DNA from: Candidatus Roizmanbacteria bacterium UBA1450
GTDB lineage: Bacteria > Patescibacteriota > Microgenomatia > UBA1406 > GWC2-37-13
Assembly: GCA_002329205.1 (NCBI GenBank)
Contig: DCTC01000001.1
Coordinates: forward strand, 866,310 to 930,309
Direction: 5' to 3'
DNA: 64,000 nt
A model generated the notes under the pieces. That model saw only the letters and a program-made list of their open reading frames with translations, was not told the origin of the DNA and did no database searches. Positions 24,784-32,998 of this stretch are shown piece by piece (the stretch's first letter is position 1; every line of letters starts with the position of its first letter). Made by a program: the position numbers and the translations under genes.

Positions 24784-26880
24784 ATGGACAACAAATATAA
24801 TTACAAACAATATGAAGAGGAGCTCTATACATTTTGGGAACAAAAAGGGTACTTTAAAGCTCAGGTAAATCCGCAGAAAGAGTCATTTTCCATTATTCTT
24901 CCACCTCCGAATGCCAATGCCGATCTTCATCTTGGCCATGCAATGTATGTCTATGAAGACGTGATGATCCGATACAACAAACTCAGGGGAAAAGCAGTGT
25001 TGTGGCTTGCGGGAGCGGATCATGCCGGCATCGAAACACAATTCGTGTATGAGAAACACCTCAAGAAAAAAGGGAAGAGCCGTTTTGATTTTGATCGGGA
25101 AACACTTTTCAAAGATATATGGGACTTCGTAATGCAAAATCGCGGAACGATGGAAAATCAGTTGAGAAGGCTTGGATTTGCCTTGGATTGGTCAAATAAA
25201 AAATTTACGATGGACGATGATATCGTACAGGTAGTATACAAAACCTTCAAGGATTTGTATGATGAGGGACTGGTATATCGGGCGAACAGATTGGTAAATT
25301 ATTGTACATCCTGCGGAACCTCATTTTCCGATTTGGAGGTTGCTGATAAAGAACTGAAAGGTACGCTTTATTATATATCCTATCCGCTGGCAAGCGGAAA
25401 GGGACACATAACAGTCGCGACTACCCGCCCGGAGACCATGTTTGGTGATGTGGCTGTCATGGTACACCCTGAAGACAAACGCTATCAGGATATGATCGGA
25501 AAGTCAGTACGGCTTCCGCTTACAGAACGTGAAATTCCGATCATCGCAGATGAATATGTTGATCCCAAGTTCGGGACAGGTGCCGTGAAAGTTACACCGG
25601 CTCATGATTTCAATGACTTTGAAGTAGGACAGCGACATAAACTTGACCTCACGATTGTTATTGACTTTGCCGGAAAAATGCAGAAAACCGGTATTGTCGA
25701 TGGCATATATTTCACAAAAGCACGAAAGATTGTGCTTGAAAAACTTGAACAGGAAGGTCTTCTGGAAAAAACAAAGGATCATGATATGGTAATCGGAACA
25801 TGTTATCGATGCGGAACTGTCCTTCAACCATTGCCGAAAGAACAATGGTTTATCAATGTGCAGCCACTGAAGGAGAAAGCCATAGAATTGGTGAAAAAAG
25901 ATGCAGTTTCGGTGCATCCGAAGCGTTTCAAGAGTCAATTGATTCGCATATTAGAGAATTTTATCGACTGGAATGTATCCCGGCAGATAGTCTGGGGTAT
26001 ACGAATTCCAGCATATAAATGTATTAGTAAGGATGAATGGTTCATCAGTACCGATAAACCGGACGCCTGTCAGATATGCGGGACTTGTAATTTTATCCAG
26101 GATGACGATACATTTGATACATGGTTTTCTTCGGCTCAATGGCCATTTGCGACATTACAGACAATCTCTAAAAAATATTTTGATTATTTCTATCCGACAT
26201 CAGTCATGGAAACAGGTTATGATATTCTTCGTGCATGGGTATCTCGGATGATTATGATAGGCTATTATGAAACTAAAGCGGTTCCGTTTGAACATGTGTT
26301 TCTTCATGGAATGGTTCGAGATGCAAAGGGACAGAAGATGAGTAAAAGTAAAGGGAATGTGATCAATCCTCTGGATATGATTGATAAATACGGCGCAGAT
26401 GCACTCCGTGCGGCTCTTATTTTCGGGACAAAAGAAGGTGGAGATGTGGTTCTTTCCGAAGATAAGATTCGTTCGATGCGCAATTTCGGCAACAAAGTGT
26501 GGAATGTAGGGAGATTTATTTACATGAATCGTACTGAAGCGAAACAAGGAGACAACGAACATTTGAACGAGAAAGATTCGAAAACATTGATATCCCTTCA
26601 AAAAGAATTTGCGACGGTTGAAAAGAAGTATCACAAGCATTTTGAAAAATTTGAGTTTGCCAAGGCATTTGATCTTTCCTATGATTTTCTCTGGCACCGG
26701 TTTGCAGATATGTATATTGAACAGTTGAAAGGTTCAATGCAAACTGGTAATATGGAAGTTCGCAATGAGTTGGAACGGGTATATAAAAGTTGCCTGAAAA
26801 TGCTTCACCCCTATATGCCTTTCGTGACAGAAGCGGTCTGGCAGCAATATCATAGTAGAGAAAATTCAATACTGGACTGA
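24784..26880 (+). CDS. valS: Valine--tRNA ligase (compact)
   Basis: 698 aa from the ATG at 24784, chosen because TACAAT (24771-24776) lies 7 bp upstream and because 'YNYKQYEEELYTFWEQKGYF' is the normal ValRS start. Class I motifs are HLGH (residues 49-52) and KMSKS (about 518-522). 'WLAGADHAGIETQ', 'TTRPETMFGDVAV' (editing domain), 'FIDWNVSRQIVWGIRIPAY' and 'DDTFDTWFSSAQWPF' assign it to ValRS rather than IleRS or LeuRS. It is much shorter than usual ValRS (850-950 aa): the C-terminal tRNA-binding coiled coil is missing, and it ends right after the anticodon-binding domain ('LHPYMPFVTEAVWQQ'). Confidence 0.93.
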   Translation: MDNKYNYKQYEEELYTFWEQKGYFKAQVNPQKESFSIILPPPNANADLHLGHAMYVYEDVMIRYNKLRGKAVLWLAGADHAGIETQFVYEKHLKKKGKSRFDFDRETLFKDIWDFVMQNRGTMENQLRRLGFALDWSNKKFTMDDDIVQVVYKTFKDLYDEGLVYRANRLVNYCTSCGTSFSDLEVADKELKGTLYYISYPLASGKGHITVATTRPETMFGDVAVMVHPEDKRYQDMIGKSVRLPLTEREIPIIADEYVDPKFGTGAVKVTPAHDFNDFEVGQRHKLDLTIVIDFAGKMQKTGIVDGIYFTKARKIVLEKLEQEGLLEKTKDHDMVIGTCYRCGTVLQPLPKEQWFINVQPLKEKAIELVKKDAVSVHPKRFKSQLIRILENFIDWNVSRQIVWGIRIPAYKCISKDEWFISTDKPDACQICGTCNFIQDDDTFDTWFSSAQWPFATLQTISKKYFDYFYPTSVMETGYDILRAWVSRMIMIGYYETKAVPFEHVFLHGMVRDAKGQKMSKSKGNVINPLDMIDKYGADALRAALIFGTKEGGDVVLSEDKIRSMRNFGNKVWNVGRFIYMNRTEAKQGDNEHLNEKDSKTLISLQKEFATVEKKYHKHFEKFEFAKAFDLSYDFLWHRFADMYIEQLKGSMQTGNMEVRNELERVYKSCLKMLHPYMPFVTEAVWQQYHSRENSILD

Positions 26881-26952
26881 TTGATATATTGTTATACTGT
26901 TAGGAATCAAAATAAGAGTATAGCAATTTACCAATTTATCTAGAATTTATTT

Positions 26953-27090
26953 ATGGCAAAGCAAACATATCAGCCAAAAGCAAAAAAGAAAAAGACCACA
27001 CACGGATTTCTTTCTCGAATGGCGACGAAAAAAGGTCAGGATGTTCTGAAACGGAGACGTCAGAAAGGAAGAACTCGACTAGTGATCTAA
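26953..27090 (+). CDS. rpmH: Ribosomal protein bL34
   Basis: 45 aa: 'MAKQTYQPKAKKKKTT', 'HGFLSRMATKKGQDVLKRRR', 'QKGRTRLVI'. This is the bL34 pattern (basic N-terminus, HGFxxRMxTxxGxxVLxxRRxKGRxxL). TAGAAT (26941-26946) lies 6 bp before the ATG. It stands directly before yidC and jag as in most bacteria, but the gene that normally lies between (rnpA) is absent: only 40 bp separate L34 and yidC. Confidence 0.95.
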   Translation: MAKQTYQPKAKKKKTTHGFLSRMATKKGQDVLKRRRQKGRTRLVI

Positions 27091-27130
27091 CGTGCAGTTT
27101 TGATCTTCTTATCAATTAATTCATATTATT

Positions 27131-27979
27131 GTGCCGCAGTTTTTAATAGACTTTTTTAACCTTGTTTTTATTCAACCGGTAACGAATGCACTGGTGGTCT
27201 TTTACGATCTCTTTATTCAGCTTGGAATTCCGGGGGCATTTGGTTTTGCAATTATTGCAATAACAGTGCTCGTTAGGATACTCATGCACCCTTTCTTTCG
27301 TCAGCAGATGGATACTGCAAAGAAGATGCGTGAGATAAAACCTCATCTTGATGCTCTCTCAAAGAAACATAAAAAGGATCCCCAAACACTCCAAAAGGAA
27401 CAAATGCGATTGTATCAGGAAGCGGGAATCAATCCAGCAGGAGGTTGTCTCTTTGCTATTATCCAAATTCCATTGATTTACGGTCTGTACCATACCCTTC
27501 AGCTTTTTTTGACCAATGACCGCGATGGGAAAATCGTACAGCAAATCAACGAAAAGCTGTACCATCCTGCATTGCAGATATCCAGTATAGATCCTACGTT
27601 TTTTATATACAACTTGGCTCTGCCGCCAGCTCAGGCCGGAGTCTGGTATTACTATCTGGTACCGGTAATTACTGCAGTTTTACAGTACTTCCAGACGAAA
27701 GTTACGATGCCTCATATGCAGGATGAACAGAAAAAAGATGACAAACTAGCCACAAAAGAATCAGCAGACAAGAAAGAAGAACCGAGTACTGCTGATGAAT
27801 TTCAGAAAGCTATGGGAACTCAAATGAAATATATTTTTCCGGTCATGATAGGATATTTCTCCTACACACTCCCGTTAGGATTGTCACTGTACTGGAATAC
27901 ATTTTCTCTCTTTAGTATAATCCAGCATTATATCGACGAAAGACGCGCGAAGGCACTAATTGAGCCCTCAACCAAGTAA
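27131..27979 (+). CDS. yidC: Membrane protein insertase YidC/Oxa1
   Basis: 282 aa, GTG start. It inserts proteins into the cytoplasmic membrane. It has the short Gram-positive-like form without the large periplasmic domain: a first TM near 33-53, then the conserved cytoplasmic hairpin 'HPFFRQQMDTAKKMREIKPH', 'LQKEQMRLYQEAGINPAGGC' and 'LFAIIQIPLIYGLY'. The last TM pair 'YTLPLGLSLYWNTFSLFSII' completes the fold. An acidic/basic cytoplasmic loop (about 200-230) is present. Start codon choice rests on the frame and lack of other candidates. It sits between rpmH and jag. Confidence 0.95.
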   Translation: MPQFLIDFFNLVFIQPVTNALVVFYDLFIQLGIPGAFGFAIIAITVLVRILMHPFFRQQMDTAKKMREIKPHLDALSKKHKKDPQTLQKEQMRLYQEAGINPAGGCLFAIIQIPLIYGLYHTLQLFLTNDRDGKIVQQINEKLYHPALQISSIDPTFFIYNLALPPAQAGVWYYYLVPVITAVLQYFQTKVTMPHMQDEQKKDDKLATKESADKKEEPSTADEFQKAMGTQMKYIFPVMIGYFSYTLPLGLSLYWNTFSLFSIIQHYIDERRAKALIEPSTK

Positions 27980-28007
27980 TTAACAATTAATAAATTGGAC
28001 TACTATT

Positions 28008-28529
28008 ATGGATAAAGCAGAAATCATAAAAAAACACACCCAAGATCTTCTTGATAAGATGGTCGAGAATGCTGATGTCGAGGTGACAGAAGAAGATGGT
28101 ATGTTTCATGTCAACATTAAAACTGAAGATGAAGCTCCGACGGTCATCGGCCGCCATGGTGAGACAATCCGTGCCCTTCAGAAAATTCTGGAAGTCATCG
28201 TTTTCAAAGAGACCGGTGAGAAAGCTGACCTGCTCATCAACGTAAACGATTATCGTGAAAAACAAGTAGAACGACTTGAATACATTGCGGATCAGGCAGC
28301 ATCAAAAGTCGAGGACAGACAATCAGCTACGTATCTTCGGGGTTTTTCATCATATGAAAGACGTATCATGCATGAATATATCGCAAAAACCTATCCGGAG
28401 CTCACTAGTTACTCAATTGGTGAAGGCCGTGATCGCCGTCTCGTGGTAGATATTGCACGAGATAATGATGACCGTGACCATCAGGAACAAAGTGAAGAAC
28501 ATGAAGAAGAACTAAAGATTGAAGTATAA
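28008..28529 (+). CDS. jag: KH/R3H RNA-binding protein Jag (KhpB)
   Basis: 173 aa. A KH domain with the binding loop 'TVIGRHGETIRALQKILEVI' (about residues 45-64) and an R3H domain 'GFSSYERRIMHEYIAKTYPE' (about 107-126), followed by 'SYSIGEGRDRRLVVDIA'. The N-terminal Jag_N domain of longer homologues is not present. The last 25 residues are strongly acidic. It follows yidC by 28 bp in the conserved order. In Firmicutes it works with KhpA in RNA binding and cell-wall/division control; the same is inferred here. Confidence 0.92.
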   Translation: MDKAEIIKKHTQDLLDKMVENADVEVTEEDGMFHVNIKTEDEAPTVIGRHGETIRALQKILEVIVFKETGEKADLLINVNDYREKQVERLEYIADQAASKVEDRQSATYLRGFSSYERRIMHEYIAKTYPELTSYSIGEGRDRRLVVDIARDNDDRDHQEQSEEHEEELKIEV

Positions 28530-28624
28530 TCAGACCAAATGAGGTAGACTGGAGGTTGTAAATTATTGGATTGGTCTATGGTCTACAACCTACTACTTAC
28601 GGTTCATTTTGTTATACTGATTAT

Positions 28625-28828
28625 ATGAAACGCTATCTTATTTTCTTTGGCCTTTTTTTGTTGCCTGCAATATTTATCTTTGATCTTGTTATTTTTTTCG
28701 GGATGAGTTCTGCTGTCACGTGTCTTCATTGTGATGTCTCGCAGTATCTGAGAACATCTTCGATGACTTTTCATGTCCTATCAAGTTCTTGGACAATTTT
28801 TAAAGATATAATATATCGAAAAGCATAG
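28625..28828 (+). CDS. Small membrane protein (67 aa)
   Basis: ATG at 28625 with TATACT (28613-28618) 6 bp upstream, which argues against the longer in-frame start at 28571. The product has one or two hydrophobic segments (residues 4-30) and then a CxxC ('TCLHCDVSQYL'). The basic last residues 'IIYRKA' are probably cytoplasmic. No family recognised. Confidence 0.6.
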   Translation: MKRYLIFFGLFLLPAIFIFDLVIFFGMSSAVTCLHCDVSQYLRTSSMTFHVLSSSWTIFKDIIYRKA

Positions 28829-28910
28829 TTATATATAAAAATATATCTTTATATATCAATAAGTATCATTTTTCTTCTCTTCTTCCATATTTCCTGCTAT
28901 ACTTTCTTGT

Positions 28911-31900
28911 ATGACAGTCAATCAGGAAACACAATCCGGGAACCGTCCAAATGAACGGAATCGAGGTAACAGAAGAACGGAGAGACGACAACCAAGTCGT
29001 GAACAGGAAATGGCACGTCGGCAAATTGATAACTATGAGCGAAATCGAGAGACAACGAGTCCGGAACAGAAAGACCAAACTCGGAATATGGTGACAGGAA
29101 ACCTTCGTTCTGATATCCAAATGAAGACCCGTGACGCTGAAATGGCTTCAAAAACTCAGGAGGTAACCGGTGGTCAGATGACTCCGGCAATTGAAAATAT
29201 CACGCGCGATATTGAAGAATCAATCCGATTAGTCATCCGGGCTGCCAACGCAGATCTTATCAATAAACCACCACATGAGCCTTCACGCATATTTTTTGAT
29301 AAACTTATTCAAACTCTATCAGGTGGTTTTGAACATCCTGACGCCCCTTATCTACAGCCCTTAATCACTGGGCTTCTGGGATCTCCGGATTATATTCGGT
29401 TTTCTCAAGAAGGAGAGGAAAATACACCTTTTGAGAATGATCTTAGAAGAATTGTCAGCACAGCTCCTGGAGGGAGTCGTGTCGAAGGTATTGTGACAGA
29501 TATCATCAATCAAATGCGAAATGAAGGGCAGCCAATCAACATTTCCCAGGAGCAGTTCGAAGAGAAAAAAAATGCTGCCAGGGCAGCTCGTCAGCAAGAG
29601 GTACATGCACAACGAGAAGAAATACAGGAAATAATTGGCCAACTCAATGATGATTCAGAAATGACCAGACAGGAAGATCGATACCTGCTCAATCTGATCG
29701 AGCAGGGAGATGATGAAGACTCACGACTTGCGACAGAAATGCTTAAGAGCATGCAGTCACCGGAACGATTTCTCGAGTTTTACCGCGGAAGGTTTGAACA
29801 CATTTTGGAAAATAATCCGAAAGTCCAGGCAATACAACATCTTGATAAGAGACGTGAAAGAGCTTCCAAGGAGACAACTGATGAGATAAACAGAACCCTT
29901 CTCTATATGGTACATAAAATCTTTGCTCCGGTTATCGAAGGAGGATCGGATAAGCCGTTTAATCAGCTAGTCCAGGATGCAACCACAGGATACATGCTCA
30001 ACCCGCAGACAGTTTTCTACAATCTGAAAAAGAAAATCATGTATCTTTCTCATCCGATCAGTGAACGTGATACACAATGGGACCAGTCAGATATGAAGTT
30101 CTATCAGTACAAAAATACAAAAAAGAGAGTATGGGTACCAAACTCAGAAGAGGATGACAAGAGAGGGAAGACGACAGTTCTCGGGAAATTTGTAGAAGAG
30201 ACAGTAAGCATGGAACTTAAAGAAAGTAGCTATAAGGAATTTTTGCAGAATATGTATCTTGCAATAGATGCGGAAAAGGATCTTCTTGAGACGGGTATTA
30301 ATTTTAACTTCCTCATGTCGACAGGCAAGACATCTGAACAGCAAACATTTTTTCAGCAGGCTGCCCAGTATGCAAAGCAAACTCTTCCTGCCAATCGACT
30401 TGATGAGCTATATAAATTACCCTACGCAGATTTGGTTGAAGCAGCAAAAATACAGTTGAGTAGCTATTATAAGAAGAAAATGGCCATGAATCATTGGCGC
30501 AAAAATCCGGAGATACTTCTCGGTCTGTTTGAAAATATGAATGAGGTCGAGCATGAAGCTCTCAAAGATATGATTCACAATTTTGGAGATACTCCTGAAT
30601 GGGTCATCCGCCGTGCATTTATCCATGCCCGTATGCATCTATCACTCGTCAACCTCGAGATGCATGCTATCTCAAGCTACGCGCATGCGACACTTGATGA
30701 TTTGACAAACCCGACGTATCGCGATCAAGCACTGAAAAATCTTGATGTTTACAGAACATGGTACGGTGGAGAAATGTGGCAGGTCGCAGACACCCTAGGA
30801 CAGGGAATAGCGTTTTTGCCTCAACCCAATCTTGATCATAAAATTGAAGATTGGTATCACGAAGATATATCCGGAGAAGGTGAGGAAATTTATCGTCAGT
30901 CATTTCTACTAGGTCATATGGCAACAGTCGACAGAAAGAATTATGACATAGGAATGATGCCAAATATCGAAGAGTTAAATCCCATGGGTAACGGAGGTGT
31001 GGAAATTCAACTTGGATGGCGTATGAAGTATGCTATGTACCCGTGGATACAGGACATGCTTGACGTACTTAACAATGAAAATAAATTTGATTTGAGAAAG
31101 GACTCTGATCAGCGAACGTTTGAGTATGGGTGGAAACGCCTGGAGAATATCAGTGCGAATGTACTCAAAATTTATCGTGACGAGTTTTTGTTTGATGAGT
31201 CATATTTAAAGCAGATTGATGACGAAGGAACAGTACAAGAAGAGAAGCAGTATGAACATTTTTTCAAGTTTTTATACAGACGCTATTTTAGCGATGGGGT
31301 AGGAAAACGTGGGTACTATGGTGATATTGCCTCAGAGTCAGACTTCTGGGAACAAAAAATTAAACCTATCCTTCGCAGAAAGCCAAGAAAAGGAGAAGGA
31401 GAAAGCGCAAAGGATGCTGTTAGTCGGAGTATTCGTGAGAAAAAAGATGAATTGAAGAACATTGTAAGCCAGGCTCTCACGGTGGTAGCTTTTGAACGCG
31501 TACCAATGGATTTTGTCTTTATGGAAAGCAGTACCCGTTCTCAAAACGGAGTGACATTACTTCAGGAACTGCAGCAATATTTTCATAATCAGGAGGATCC
31601 GAAATATAAACTGGATGTAGAGGAGCTTGATAATGTGTTTGATGATATCTTATTCGTACAACAGAAAGCCCGCACAGATTCCATTGAAAAAATGAATAAT
31701 TTTGTGAGGGAACAGACCGATAGAGAGGAACCAGTAAAGATTTTGTACGGTAAGAATATGGATAGTCTAAAACAGGATCGAAGTGATGTCGAACTTGTTG
31801 AGGGTCAGCAGAAAAAAGGGTATGTCATCTCACAGGAAGTAATTGCAAAACTATTGAAGAAAAAATATGACAACATCCCCAGTATGACAGAGGAGGAAAA

Positions 31901-32936
31901 ACAACTTCGTATACAAAGAGCAGTAAAAGTGTTTGAGCAAATTGAGGAACGAATTGTTGAAAAGCCGATTGATAATCCTCATGCAGAAAACCCAGAGATC
32001 TCTGATCTTCGTGTCCGTATGGCTATGAAGAAAAGAGGTTTGAATTCTGAGGATGAACAAGCCTTTAAGAAGTTCAAGGAAGAGTATAAAAAAATATATA
32101 AGGCTGAGCTTGAAAAATATAAAGATGAGGTTATGACCAGACGTATTGAATGGTCTCAAAAAGAAATAATCGGCGGGCAGACTGCATTGCCGATAAATGA
32201 TACTGCATATCAGTTTTTGGAGCTTGTAAAAGGAGGACGTGACATGGTACAACGATCACTCAGTGCTGTTGCGGTGATGCAGGAACGTTATCGTAACGAT
32301 GTTGCAGGAGGAGAATACGTTAGCGCACTGAAGAAATATTACCGTAAAGAAGATCTTGAGACACTTCATAAACTTATCACCGAGATGAGAAACTCGATCA
32401 AAGAAGAGGATGGGGACGCAGCAAACAGAATGGCGATGCGCGTATTGGAGAATGCGGTAAATGCTATGAGGATCAATGAAGATGCAGAAAATACGTTAGT
32501 AGAAGCACAATATATCGCCAAACATCGACGTAGATCTGCATTTTCACAAGTCGTCAAGGAAGGACCGGAGTTCCCGCTTCATAGAGAAGACAGGTACAGA
32601 ATTGTAAAAGATTTTCTTCATTACTCGCAGTTTCCCAAACGTGCTGCAGCGAGTGCCCAGGTGTATGAGCATATGCCGTCTTATAGTGAACAGTGGAAAG
32701 ATAAGGCATGGCTGGGTGAGCAAATGGGGAGAGTAGTGGATGCGTTTTTGGGTACTAAGGACGGTAAAGTAGTACGTAAAAGATGGAAAGAAATGTCCGG
32801 AGAAGCATTGCGCGATCGTGAAATTGCAAATATTATGGACCTTGTGACGAGGGAAGGGCCAAAATATGTACTGTTGATTATGCTTGCTGTCATAATTTTG
32901 GCAGCAAAAAAAGGATTTGAAGATAACGAGAGCTAA
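28911..32936 (+). CDS. Large uncharacterised protein (1341 aa) with C-terminal TM
   Basis: TATACT (extended -10 TGCTATACT) lies 7 bp before the ATG. The first about 80 residues are very rich in Arg/Asn/Gln/Glu and probably disordered. The bulk is helical and charged, with several coiled-coil stretches (for example around 1040-1090), Trp/Tyr-rich globular parts ('WGGEMW'-like segment near 625) and no enzyme motif I recognise. A single TM helix at the C-terminus ('YVLLIMLAVIILAAKKG') would anchor it with the protein on the cytoplasmic side. It is followed by a secreted pilin-ended protein, so it may be an inner-membrane platform part of the surface system. Low-complexity N-terminus aside, it is clearly coding. 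Confidence 0.75.
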   Translation: MTVNQETQSGNRPNERNRGNRRTERRQPSREQEMARRQIDNYERNRETTSPEQKDQTRNMVTGNLRSDIQMKTRDAEMASKTQEVTGGQMTPAIENITRDIEESIRLVIRAANADLINKPPHEPSRIFFDKLIQTLSGGFEHPDAPYLQPLITGLLGSPDYIRFSQEGEENTPFENDLRRIVSTAPGGSRVEGIVTDIINQMRNEGQPINISQEQFEEKKNAARAARQQEVHAQREEIQEIIGQLNDDSEMTRQEDRYLLNLIEQGDDEDSRLATEMLKSMQSPERFLEFYRGRFEHILENNPKVQAIQHLDKRRERASKETTDEINRTLLYMVHKIFAPVIEGGSDKPFNQLVQDATTGYMLNPQTVFYNLKKKIMYLSHPISERDTQWDQSDMKFYQYKNTKKRVWVPNSEEDDKRGKTTVLGKFVEETVSMELKESSYKEFLQNMYLAIDAEKDLLETGINFNFLMSTGKTSEQQTFFQQAAQYAKQTLPANRLDELYKLPYADLVEAAKIQLSSYYKKKMAMNHWRKNPEILLGLFENMNEVEHEALKDMIHNFGDTPEWVIRRAFIHARMHLSLVNLEMHAISSYAHATLDDLTNPTYRDQALKNLDVYRTWYGGEMWQVADTLGQGIAFLPQPNLDHKIEDWYHEDISGEGEEIYRQSFLLGHMATVDRKNYDIGMMPNIEELNPMGNGGVEIQLGWRMKYAMYPWIQDMLDVLNNENKFDLRKDSDQRTFEYGWKRLENISANVLKIYRDEFLFDESYLKQIDDEGTVQEEKQYEHFFKFLYRRYFSDGVGKRGYYGDIASESDFWEQKIKPILRRKPRKGEGESAKDAVSRSIREKKDELKNIVSQALTVVAFERVPMDFVFMESSTRSQNGVTLLQELQQYFHNQEDPKYKLDVEELDNVFDDILFVQQKARTDSIEKMNNFVREQTDREEPVKILYGKNMDSLKQDRSDVELVEGQQKKGYVISQEVIAKLLKKKYDNIPSMTEEEKQLRIQRAVKVFEQIEERIVEKPIDNPHAENPEISDLRVRMAMKKRGLNSEDEQAFKKFKEEYKKIYKAELEKYKDEVMTRRIEWSQKEIIGGQTALPINDTAYQFLELVKGGRDMVQRSLSAVAVMQERYRNDVAGGEYVSALKKYYRKEDLETLHKLITEMRNSIKEEDGDAANRMAMRVLENAVNAMRINEDAENTLVEAQYIAKHRRRSAFSQVVKEGPEFPLHREDRYRIVKDFLHYSQFPKRAAASAQVYEHMPSYSEQWKDKAWLGEQMGRVVDAFLGTKDGKVVRKRWKEMSGEALRDREIANIMDLVTREGPKYVLLIMLAVIILAAKKGFEDNES

Positions 32937-32998
32937 ATTGTATTCAAATAATGCCGATACGCTTGTATATTTCCCTTCTCATCAAGTATCATTAAAAT

